A stretch of DNA of 5,081 nt. Origin: G039029935 sp039029935. Lineage in GTDB: Bacteria; Chloroflexota; Anaerolineae; Caldilineales; Caldilineaceae. The DNA lies in contig JBCCFC010001028.1 of assembly GCA_039029935.1 (NCBI GenBank), positions 1 through 5,081 on the forward strand. Reading direction: 5' to 3'. Every line of letters begins with the position of its first letter. Within the stretch, counting starts at the first letter, position 1. The translations under genes and the position numbers were made by a program. The notes under the pieces are model-generated. The model worked only from the letters and a program-made list of their open reading frames with translations. It did not search any database and had not been told where the DNA came from. Of this stretch, positions 1 through 5,081 are shown piece after piece.

Positions 1-54
1 ATATAAAACTTTTTTTTAGAATTTTTTTACTGGTCAGCAACACCTTAAACACAC
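1..54. other. AT-rich leader with two T-tracts
   Basis: This stretch contains no gene. It holds two runs of T, eight bases at 10-17 and seven at 22-28, about one helical turn apart, so the DNA may be intrinsically curved or act as an upstream promoter element. I could not identify a convincing -35/-10 pair, and no hairpin inside the window precedes the T-runs, so I do not call a terminator. An upstream gene may end before base 1, but nothing here shows it. Confidence 0.3.
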
Positions 55-125
55 TCGTAGGGGGGTACCCTTGCGGTCGCCCGACGCTTAACCGAACGTA
101 CGACCGCATGGTTACGCCCCTGCGA
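55..125. repeat. Imperfect hairpin (MITE-like dispersed repeat)
   Basis: The two halves are imperfect inverted copies of each other. The inner core TGCGGTCG (72-79) pairs perfectly with CGACCGCA (101-108). The outer arms GTAGGGG (57-63) and CCCCTGC (117-123) also pair, with a few mismatches between the blocks and an apical loop around 84-96. The element is GC-rich and sits directly after an AT-rich stretch, so it stands out from its surroundings. Elements beginning GTAGGGG and containing TGCGGTCG are, from memory, common intergenic repeats in Chloroflexota and some cyanobacteria. It lies 41 bases before the CBS gene start and could form a 5' leader hairpin if transcription starts upstream of it. 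No T-tract follows, so it is not a standard intrinsic terminator. Confidence 0.65.
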
Positions 126-166
126 CGTGAATTTGACCACTACAGTTTTAGTTCAGGAGCTTTTTT

Positions 167-637
167 ATGAGCCTAGCGACCGAATTACAGGAAGAGCAGG
201 TAAGTCATTTGGATTTATCTGATTTTTCTTTGATGACCAGTGGTTCATCGGTGCGTGACACATTGACGAAGTTGCGTGAAGAGCGGCACAATGTCTGTCT
301 GATTGTCGATGATGCAGGCACGCTGATTGGTATCTTTACCGAGCGTGACGCCTTACGCAAAGTCTCGACAGAACCGGATGCGCTGGCGCAGTCGATTGAC
401 AGTGTAATGACCACCAACCCAATCACGGTCACTCCCGAAACATCTGCAGCAGAAGCATTAACATTGATGAATAGCAACCATTTTCGTAATCTGCCAGCCG
501 TCAAAGCCGACGGAACCATTGTTGGTAATATGACCCACCAAGCAGTCATCAGCTACTTGGCAGCTCGATATCCAGTCGAAATCTTGAACCGACCTCTGGA
601 ATCAGACCGTTTCCCAGACAACCCAGAGGGTGGGTGA
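167..637 (+). CDS. Stand-alone CBS-pair (Bateman) domain protein
   Basis: A 156-residue soluble protein that is almost entirely one CBS pair, with no membrane segment or signal peptide. CBS1 spans roughly residues 15-67 and carries the ligand-site motif GIFTERD at 55-61. CBS2 spans roughly 78-134 and contains VMTTNP (80-85) and HFRNLP (105-110). Where CBS2 should repeat the G-h-x-T-x-x-D motif it reads GNMTHQA (120-126), so the Asp is missing and this site may be degenerate. CBS pairs typically bind AMP, ADP, ATP or S-adenosylmethionine and control a partner protein; no catalytic domain is present here. The start is supported by AGGAG (155-159), seven bases before the ATG. The gene lies upstream of korA in the same direction with a 171-base repeat-filled gap, so co-transcription is plausible but unproven. 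The CBS pair at the C-terminus of KorB has the same architecture and shared motifs, pointing to a regulatory link with that enzyme. The ligand cannot be told from sequence. Confidence 0.88.
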   Translation: MSLATELQEEQVSHLDLSDFSLMTSGSSVRDTLTKLREERHNVCLIVDDAGTLIGIFTERDALRKVSTEPDALAQSIDSVMTTNPITVTPETSAAEALTLMNSNHFRNLPAVKADGTIVGNMTHQAVISYLAARYPVEILNRPLESDRFPDNPEGG

Positions 638-638
638 G

Positions 639-682
639 GTGTGATGGTGTGATGGTGTGATGGTGTGATGGTGTGATGGTGT
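639..682. repeat. Tandem 8-bp repeat, five copies
   Basis: Five perfect copies of the octamer GTGTGATG run from 639 to 678, followed by a partial GTGT. The array begins two bases after the stop codon of the CBS gene and is purely intergenic. Perfect identity between copies suggests recent expansion by replication slippage, so copy number may vary between strains. Confidence 0.95.
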
Positions 683-684
683 AT

Positions 685-768
685 TAATCACTAATGACTA
701 ATGACTAATCACTGTTCACTAACCACTAATCACTGTTCACTAATCACTGTTCACTCTTCACTGCCTAC
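685..768. repeat. Heptamer tandem array, twelve 7-bp units (STRR-like)
   Basis: Twelve consecutive heptamers in unbroken register. Units are TAATCAC (four copies), TAATGAC (two), TGTTCAC (three), TAACCAC, TCTTCAC and TGCCTAC. Nearly all fit the pattern T-N-N-N-N-A-C. Such degenerate heptamer arrays resemble the short tandemly repeated repetitive sequences described in filamentous cyanobacteria and, from memory, also occur in Chloroflexota. The array ends about 40 bases before korA and therefore probably lies in its leader or promoter region. Every unit is seven bases, so the period does not match the 10.5-base helical turn. Its role, if any, is unknown. Confidence 0.93.
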
Positions 769-808
769 TAAGATTTATAACAAGTGAAAAGAAAGGACAA
801 AAGCAACC

Positions 809-2674
809 ATGAGCGTAACTGCTCCGATTTTTGAAGAAGTAGAATCCGTTGCGATTCGTTTTGCGGGTGACTCTGGTGATGGTATGCAGTTGACGGGTAC
901 ACAGTTTACCAATACGTCGGCTGTGTTGGGCAATGACATCAGTACCATGCCCGACTTCCCAGCGGAAATTCGCGCACCAGCAGGTACATTGGCAGGGGTC
1001 AGTGGATTTCAGGTACACTTCTCCAGCCGTGATGTGCTGACACCCGGTGATGCGCCCCAAGTGCTGGTGGCGATGAACCCAGCCGCACTCAAAGCCAGTC
1101 TATCCGAACTGGAACGCCAAGGCACGATCATTGTCAACACCGATGCCTTCACCAAGGGCAACCTCAGCAAAGCAGGCTATGCCAGCAATCCATTGGATGA
1201 TGACTCACTGGCAGGCTACCAAGTCATCAAAGTTCCTTTGACAAGCCTCAACCGTGAAGCACTCAAAGAGTTCAAAGACATGTCCACCAAAGAGCGTGAC
1301 CGCTGTCAGAACTTCTTTGCGCTGGGCTTGACCTTCTGGATGTTTGACCGTTCGATGGACACAACCAAAGAATGGCTTTTTAAGAAATTTGCCCGCCGAC
1401 CCATCATCGCCGAGTCCAACTTCAAGGCCATGCAGACGGGTTACTTCTTTGGCGAAACCACGGAAACGTTCCAACGCCGCTATCGGGTCCGCCCAGCCTC
1501 GTTGCCACCAGGAACCTACCGCAAAGTGACGGGGAATGAAGCATTGGCAATGGGCTTGGTGACAGCGGCCAAAAAGATGGACAAATCACTCTTTTATGGC
1601 TCCTATCCGATTACACCAGCCAGCGATATTTTGCACTCGTTGGCGGCGCTGCGTAATTTTGATGTACGCACCTTCCAAGCCGAGGACGAAATTGCGGCGA
1701 TGGGGTCTGTCTTAGGCGCAGCCTTTGGCGGTGCATTGGCTGTCACGGGGACAGCGGGACCAGGAATTGCGCTTAAGAGCGAGGCCATCAACCTGGGCAT
1801 GATGCTCGAGTTGCCCATGATTATTGTCAATGTTCAACGTGGTGGACCCAGCACAGGTCAACCCACAAAGACAGAGCAATCGGACCTATTGCAGATGTTC
1901 TTTGGACGCAATGGTGAAAGTCCGATTCCAGTGGTTGCACCGCAAAGCCCGTCGGACTGTTTCGATGCCGCCATTGACGCTGCCAAGCTTGCCATCCGCG
2001 CCATGACACCCGTCTTCATTCTGTCCGAAGGCTTCTTGGCAAACAGTGCCGAACCTTGGAAACTGCCAGATGCCAATGACATTGCCGAGATTCCAGTCAG
2101 CCATCCGCAAGCGCATACCAAGCCGGGTCCATTCCTTCCTTATGAGCGCGATGAGGAGTCTCTGGCGCGACCATGGGCATTACCGGGGACACCTGGTCTG
2201 GAACACCGTGTTGGTGGTTTGAGCAAAGCCCCGAATACAGGCAATGTCTCCTACGATCCAATGCATAATGAACACATGATTTTGGACAGAGCCGAAAAGG
2301 TGGCGCGTTTGGCGAGCGAAGAGGCAGGTATTATTCCACCGCAGGAAGTCTTTGGTGCAAACAAGGGCAAACTGCTCGTGTTGAGCTGGGGGGGAACCTA
2401 TGGTGTGATTCGTACAGCGGTCGCACAGTCGATTGCGGCTGGTCATTCCGTGTCCCACGCACACCTGCGCTTCTTAAACCCATTCCCGCGCAACCTTGGC
2501 GAAGTATTGGAACGCTATGAGAATGTGCTCATCCCAGAGTTGAACAACGGCCAACTGGCGTTCCTGATTCAGGGGCAGTTTGCTCGAAAGGTCATCTCCC
2601 ATCGGAACCTAAACGCACGACCATTGAAGATTGCCGATGTTCGTGTGGAGATTGATAAGGCATTGGGTCTGTAA
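809..2674 (+). CDS. korA: 2-oxoglutarate:ferredoxin oxidoreductase, fused gamma-alpha subunit
   Basis: A 621-residue subunit of a ThDP-dependent 2-oxoacid:ferredoxin oxidoreductase, the enzyme that interconverts 2-oxoglutarate plus CoA with succinyl-CoA, CO2 and reduced ferredoxin in the cytoplasm. The N-terminal gamma domain (about 13-215) opens with AGDSGDGMQLTG (19-30). The alpha pyrimidine-binding domain (about 240-500) carries YPITP (266-270), a motif typical of this family and implicated in 2-oxoacid recognition. It also has the acidic EDE (292-294) expected to contact ThDP, GTAGPG (314-319) and QRGGPSTGQPTKTEQSDL (343-360), whose Arg344 corresponds to a substrate-binding Arg in Sulfolobus enzymes. 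A C-terminal transketolase-like domain covers about 515-621. The length is normal for gamma-alpha fusions (about 600-650). AAGGA at 793-797, eleven bases before the ATG, supports the start. korB follows after 138 bases. The closest alternative is another 2-oxoacid specificity; the GLTKGQ motif in KorB favours 2-oxoglutarate. No ferredoxin gene is visible in the window. Confidence 0.95.
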   Translation: MSVTAPIFEEVESVAIRFAGDSGDGMQLTGTQFTNTSAVLGNDISTMPDFPAEIRAPAGTLAGVSGFQVHFSSRDVLTPGDAPQVLVAMNPAALKASLSELERQGTIIVNTDAFTKGNLSKAGYASNPLDDDSLAGYQVIKVPLTSLNREALKEFKDMSTKERDRCQNFFALGLTFWMFDRSMDTTKEWLFKKFARRPIIAESNFKAMQTGYFFGETTETFQRRYRVRPASLPPGTYRKVTGNEALAMGLVTAAKKMDKSLFYGSYPITPASDILHSLAALRNFDVRTFQAEDEIAAMGSVLGAAFGGALAVTGTAGPGIALKSEAINLGMMLELPMIIVNVQRGGPSTGQPTKTEQSDLLQMFFGRNGESPIPVVAPQSPSDCFDAAIDAAKLAIRAMTPVFILSEGFLANSAEPWKLPDANDIAEIPVSHPQAHTKPGPFLPYERDEESLARPWALPGTPGLEHRVGGLSKAPNTGNVSYDPMHNEHMILDRAEKVARLASEEAGIIPPQEVFGANKGKLLVLSWGGTYGVIRTAVAQSIAAGHSVSHAHLRFLNPFPRNLGEVLERYENVLIPELNNGQLAFLIQGQFARKVISHRNLNARPLKIADVRVEIDKALGL

Positions 2675-2711
2675 GTCGGTGGTCGGTAATTCGGTGGTCG
2701 GTATGTCGGTA
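2675..2711. repeat. 15-bp tandem repeat TCGGTGG-TCGGTAAT, about 2.4 copies
   Basis: Directly after the korA stop, the unit TCGGTGGTCGGTAAT (2676-2690) is followed by TCGGTGGTCGGTATG (2691-2705) and a partial TCGGTA (2706-2711). Each unit is itself two near-copies of TCGGT followed by a short tail, so the array is really five TCGGT-based subunits. It is intergenic and unlike the repeats found before korA. Confidence 0.85.
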
Positions 2712-2715
2712 AGAA

Positions 2716-2780
2716 CCGTAGACCGTCCTTTTAGGGCGATGTAATAACTACCGTAGTAGTAACCGCCGTAGATCGTCCTT
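2716..2780. repeat. Direct 15-bp repeat pair flanking a small hairpin
   Basis: CCGTAGACCGTCCTT (2716-2730) recurs 50 bases later as CCGTAGATCGTCCTT (2766-2780), with one difference in 15. Between them, ACTAC (2747-2751) and GTAGT (2756-2760) form a short stem around a CGTA loop. This could be a remnant of a duplicated intergenic element. The hairpins are too small, and lack a trailing T-run, to count as a terminator, so read-through from korA into korB remains likely. Confidence 0.65.
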
Positions 2781-2812
2781 GTGGGTAGTAAAAATAAGGA
2801 ATTAAAACAAAA

Positions 2813-4381
2813 ATGGCAACTGCTGTAAAAGAAAAAACAAATGCAAAAAATAATGGGGCGGTGACAACAACACCCATTAAATTAACCCGTAAAGATTTTG
2901 TGTCGGATCAAACGGTTCGTTGGTGTCCAGGATGTGGCGACTATTCCATCCTGGCCCAAATGCAAAAGGTCCTGCCTGATTTGGGCATCCCTAAAGAAAA
3001 AATAGTCTTCATCTCTGGCATCGGCTGTTCCAGTCGATTCCCTTATTACATGAACACCTATGGCATTCATAGTATTCATGGGCGTGCGCCTACGTTGGCG
3101 ACTGGGCTTGCGATTGCCAATCCAGACCTCAACATCTGGGTGGTGACGGGTGATGGTGACGGGTTGTCGATTGGTGGCAATCACCTGATTCATGCGATTC
3201 GCCGCAATATCAACCTCAACATTTTGCTCTTCAACAACCGCATCTATGGGCTGACCAAGGGGCAATTCTCGCCCACATCACGCGTGGGTCACAAAACAAA
3301 GTCATCTCCAATGGGGTCGATTGAACAACCACTCAACCCAATTGCGATGGCTCTCGCAGCGGAAGCGACCTTTGTGGCACGCTCGATTGATGCACACACC
3401 AAGCATCTGGGTGAGGTACTGGAACGCGCAGCCGCTCATCCTGGTACATCGTTTGTCGAGATTTATCAGAACTGTGTCATCTTCAACCCAACCGAGTGGG
3501 AAGGTCTGGATGACCGCCGCACACGTGATGATAACATTCTCTATTTGGAACATGGCAAGCCCATGGTCTTTGGCAAAAATCGTGACAAAGGGATTCGGCT
3601 CAACGGCTTCCGCCCAGAGGTGTTCGACCTCAAGGATGAAAACGATATTGATGACGTGATCATTCACGACGCTACGTCGCCAGAACTTGCCTTTATTCTC
3701 AGCAGCATGGAATATCCAGAGTTTCCAGCACCAATGGGTGTCATTCGTGATGTACGCAAGCCGGATTACGCAGGACAACTGATGGAACAGGTCAGCGTGG
3801 CTCAGGAAACCAAAGGTGTTGGTGATCTCAACACACTCTATCGTGACTCAGACCTATGGACTGTGACTGAGCGCGAGGAGGTGACGGCAGAGGTCCAAGG
3901 TGGCATGTCGATGCAGTTGGATGAAGAGTATGTGGACACGATTGATGCACAAGACGAGGATGCAGCATCGGCTGTCCAGGACGCCCTCATCTCAAACACG
4001 ATTGAGGCGTTGAAGCCAAATGTGCCAATCACGGTTTCACCCAATGCAACCTTGGCCCGCACCATCAACCAGATGAACCGCCACAACATCGGCTGTATGG
4101 TCGTCACCGATGATGACAGCAAGATGCTGGGTATCTTCACCGAGAAAGATGTGTTGATGCGTGTGACAGGTGTGGTTGATGATTTGACCTCGGTGCGGCT
4201 CAATGACTTCATGACAGCCGACCCCATCGCCATCAAGCTCGATGAGCAGATCGCCCATGCGGTGCATCTGATGTCTGTACATGGTTTCCGGCATCTGCCG
4301 ATTGTGGATGATGATGACCGCCCAACAGGGATCATCTCGTTCCGTGATGTGGTTGAGTATTTGAGTGCGACGATGGAGTAG
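2813..4381 (+). CDS. korB: 2-oxoglutarate:ferredoxin oxidoreductase beta subunit with C-terminal CBS pair
   Basis: The beta subunit binds the ThDP diphosphate and a [4Fe-4S] cluster and passes electrons to ferredoxin. The catalytic part covers about residues 25-345. Visible motifs are WCPGCGD (37-43), GCSSR (71-75), HGRAP (89-93), the ThDP/Mg motif GDGDG (113-117) completed by NN (141-142), and YGLTKGQ (145-151), whose Lys is typical of 2-oxoglutarate-type enzymes. Cys38, Cys41, Cys72 and Cys221 match the four cluster ligands known in the Sulfolobus homologue. Ordinary KorB proteins are about 280-370 residues; this one has 522. The extra part is an acidic linker (about 350-395) and a CBS pair (about 396-520). 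CBS1 has GIFTEKD (440-446); CBS2 has FMTADP (466-471), GFRHLP (491-496) and GIISFRD (506-512), so both ligand motifs look intact. The fusion is in one uninterrupted frame. AAGGA (2796-2800), twelve bases before the ATG, supports the start. I infer that the CBS pair adjusts activity in response to a nucleotide, probably an adenylate. Confidence 0.95.
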   Translation: MATAVKEKTNAKNNGAVTTTPIKLTRKDFVSDQTVRWCPGCGDYSILAQMQKVLPDLGIPKEKIVFISGIGCSSRFPYYMNTYGIHSIHGRAPTLATGLAIANPDLNIWVVTGDGDGLSIGGNHLIHAIRRNINLNILLFNNRIYGLTKGQFSPTSRVGHKTKSSPMGSIEQPLNPIAMALAAEATFVARSIDAHTKHLGEVLERAAAHPGTSFVEIYQNCVIFNPTEWEGLDDRRTRDDNILYLEHGKPMVFGKNRDKGIRLNGFRPEVFDLKDENDIDDVIIHDATSPELAFILSSMEYPEFPAPMGVIRDVRKPDYAGQLMEQVSVAQETKGVGDLNTLYRDSDLWTVTEREEVTAEVQGGMSMQLDEEYVDTIDAQDEDAASAVQDALISNTIEALKPNVPITVSPNATLARTINQMNRHNIGCMVVTDDDSKMLGIFTEKDVLMRVTGVVDDLTSVRLNDFMTADPIAIKLDEQIAHAVHLMSVHGFRHLPIVDDDDRPTGIISFRDVVEYLSATME

Positions 4382-4401
4382 AGGGACGGTTTTAATATGA
4401 G

Positions 4402-4455
4402 AATGATTCGATGAAATGACTGTTAGATGTATTGAGATCATTTCATCGAATCGTT
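4402..4455. repeat. 18-bp inverted repeat upstream of the toxin-antitoxin genes
   Basis: The left arm (4402-4419, containing GATTCGATGAAATGA) and the right arm (4438-4455, containing TCATTTCATCGAATC) are complementary over 18 positions, with a single G-T wobble, around an 18-base loop. This is far longer than chance would give. It lies 20 bases after the korB stop and ends 14 bases before the antitoxin ribosome-binding site. No T-run follows on either strand, so it is a poor fit to a Rho-independent terminator. It could still protect the korB mRNA 3' end, serve as an operator for the toxin-antitoxin operon, or be a remnant of a small inserted element. Confidence 0.88.
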
Positions 4456-4468
4456 ATGTGAGAAAGTT

Positions 4469-4476
4469 AGGGGGTG
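4469..4476 (+). promoter_or_regulatory. Ribosome-binding site that fixes the antitoxin start
   Basis: AGGGGGTG sits just before the antitoxin reading frame and resembles the Shine-Dalgarno consensus AGGAGGTG. It is well spaced for the ATG at 4480. The in-frame GTG at 4474 overlaps this site and therefore could not use it, which is why I place the start at 4480. Confidence 0.75.
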
Positions 4477-4479
4477 AAA

Positions 4480-4803
4480 ATGTCGTATAAAGAAATGTTT
4501 CCGGGGATTGAATCTTTACCGTCAAAAGAGAAAATTAATATAATACATTTTCTGTTGTCAACACTCAATCAAGAAGAGTATTCATACTCGTTTGTTATTG
4601 AAGAAGAGAAGGTTGTAGATGCTGACGATCTAGAGCCTATTGACAATGAAGATCTAGAGATAGTTGATGGACTCACTCGCGGCCAACGTGCAGCAGACAT
4701 TTTCCAAAGAATAGCTGATAGAGGGGACTTTGCCGAGATTACAGACCCTGTTGCTTGGCAACGAGAAATTCGTGAAGATCGTCCGCTATTCGGGAGAGAA
4801 TAA
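4480..4803 (+). CDS. VapB-like antitoxin of a type II toxin-antitoxin pair
   Basis: A small acidic protein of 107 residues encoded immediately upstream of a PIN-domain toxin, with three bases between the genes. The N-terminal part, LPSKEKINIIHFLLSTL (13-29), resembles the helical segment found at the start of many cyanobacterial and Chloroflexota antitoxins. Residues 37-65 are very acidic and probably disordered. The C-terminal part (about 66-107) ends in DPVAWQREIREDRPLFGRE (89-107); a DPxxWQREIRxDRPL tail of this kind is, from memory, recurrent in antitoxins paired with PIN toxins and probably wraps the toxin active site. No clear ribbon-helix-helix, AbrB or helix-turn-helix DNA-binding domain is visible, so autoregulation is uncertain. 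The first part of the gene is markedly AT-rich (39 G+C in bases 4501-4620, about 33%) compared with about 53% in a sampled 60 bases of korA, consistent with horizontal acquisition. The start is set by the ribosome-binding site just upstream. The function is inferred mainly from position and the C-terminal tail. Confidence 0.75.
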   Translation: MSYKEMFPGIESLPSKEKINIIHFLLSTLNQEEYSYSFVIEEEKVVDADDLEPIDNEDLEIVDGLTRGQRAADIFQRIADRGDFAEITDPVAWQREIREDRPLFGRE

Positions 4804-4806
4804 CCC

Positions 4807-5081
4807 ATGATAGTGGACAGCAACATCGTCATCTACACAGGTAAAGCCGAATTCCCACATTTGCGTAAATTGATAGCAGAACATGCCCCTGCGGTTTCCG
4901 CTATCAGTTATCTGGAGGTCCTTGGTTATCATCAAATGACACCGGATGCTGAACAAGATTTAACCAAAATTTTTGAAACACTTCAGGTGATCCCTATTTC
5001 GCAACCTATCTTAGAACAAGTTGTAAAGTTACGACAGCAACGGAAAATGTCGGTAGGAGATGCGATTATTGCAGCCACAGC
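4807..5081 (+). CDS. PIN-domain toxin (VapC-like ribonuclease), 3' end missing
   Basis: The first 91 codons of a PIN-domain protein that runs off the window end; complete members are usually about 120-145 residues. PIN proteins of this kind are Mg2+-dependent endoribonucleases that cut RNA, often tRNA or rRNA, when freed from their antitoxin. Three of the acidic metal-binding positions are visible: Asp4 in the N-terminal IVDSN, Glu37 in SYLEVLG, and Asp85 in VGDAIIAAT. The fourth would lie beyond the window. The catalytic residues seen are intact, so nothing suggests decay. A weak GGGAG (4792-4796) lies ten bases before the ATG, inside the end of the antitoxin gene, and the three-base spacing indicates translational coupling in a two-gene operon. 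I am confident of the PIN family but cannot name the RNA target. Confidence 0.88.
   Translation, partial: MIVDSNIVIYTGKAEFPHLRKLIAEHAPAVSAISYLEVLGYHQMTPDAEQDLTKIFETLQVIPISQPILEQVVKLRQQRKMSVGDAIIAAT

Noticed and set aside
133..138. TTGACC as a -35 box before the CBS gene
   Set aside because: No acceptable -10 sequence occurs 16-18 bases downstream; that position falls on the ribosome-binding site.
685..768. Possible CRISPR array
   Set aside because: The units are contiguous 7-base repeats with no unique spacers between them.
776..781. TATAAC as a -10 box for korA
   Set aside because: It is close to consensus, but no matching -35 lies at normal distance; TTCACT at 750 is 20 bases away and belongs to the repeat array, so I do not call a promoter.
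758..1060. Open frame on the minus strand over the start of korA
   Set aside because: It overlaps a strongly supported gene, its translation has no recognisable domain, and it would begin inside korA and run into the heptamer repeats.
3302..3778. 158-codon open frame on the minus strand inside korB
   Set aside because: It lies wholly within the conserved catalytic part of korB and its translation, rich in Cys, Trp and His, looks like an antisense shadow.
3838..4335. 165-codon open frame on the minus strand over the CBS region of korB
   Set aside because: The serine-rich translation is what antisense reading of an Asp/Glu/His-rich CBS coding region gives; no motif or ribosome-binding site supports it.
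4393..4398. TAATAT as a -10 box for the toxin-antitoxin operon
   Set aside because: The nearest -35-like TTGAGT (4361-4366) is 26 bases away, too far for a standard promoter.
4402..4455. Rho-independent terminator for korB
   Set aside because: The stem is AT-rich, the loop is 18 bases, and no run of T follows on either strand.
4474..4476. GTG start for the antitoxin
   Set aside because: It is embedded in the ribosome-binding site itself; the ATG at 4480 has the proper spacing.

Overview
The window looks like chromosomal DNA from a free-living bacterium with about 50% GC protein-coding genes. Its core is a complete two-gene set for a thiamine-diphosphate and [4Fe-4S] enzyme of the 2-oxoacid:ferredoxin oxidoreductase family. 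The most likely substrate is 2-oxoglutarate (KorA/KorB type). The fused gamma-alpha KorA, together with gaps packed with short tandem repeats and a hairpin of the GTAGGGG...GCGGTCG type, is most reminiscent of Chloroflexota. That assignment rests on remembered resemblance, not on a search.

Layout from left to right, all genes on the + strand: an AT-rich leader with an imperfect hairpin repeat (about 1-125); a small stand-alone CBS-pair protein (167-637); a gap filled with five 8-bp repeats followed by twelve 7-bp repeat units (639-768); korA (809-2674); a gap with a 15-bp tandem repeat and a 15-bp direct repeat (2675-2780); korB carrying an extra C-terminal CBS pair (2813-4381); a gap with an 18-bp inverted repeat (4402-4455); then a toxin-antitoxin pair made of a VapB-like antitoxin (4480-4803) and a PIN-domain VapC-like toxin cut off by the window end (4807-5081).

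How the genes may work together: KorA supplies the gamma domain and the pyrimidine-binding half of the ThDP site. KorB supplies the diphosphate-binding half and the proximal iron-sulfur cluster. Together they would oxidatively decarboxylate 2-oxoglutarate to succinyl-CoA and reduce ferredoxin (or run in reverse). The notable feature is regulatory. KorB ends in a CBS pair, a domain type that usually binds adenine nucleotides, and a second CBS pair of similar architecture is encoded just upstream. This suggests, but does not prove, that the enzyme is tuned by a nucleotide ligand through one or both CBS modules. The toxin-antitoxin pair appears to be an unrelated accessory module. The start of its antitoxin gene is clearly AT-richer than the kor genes.
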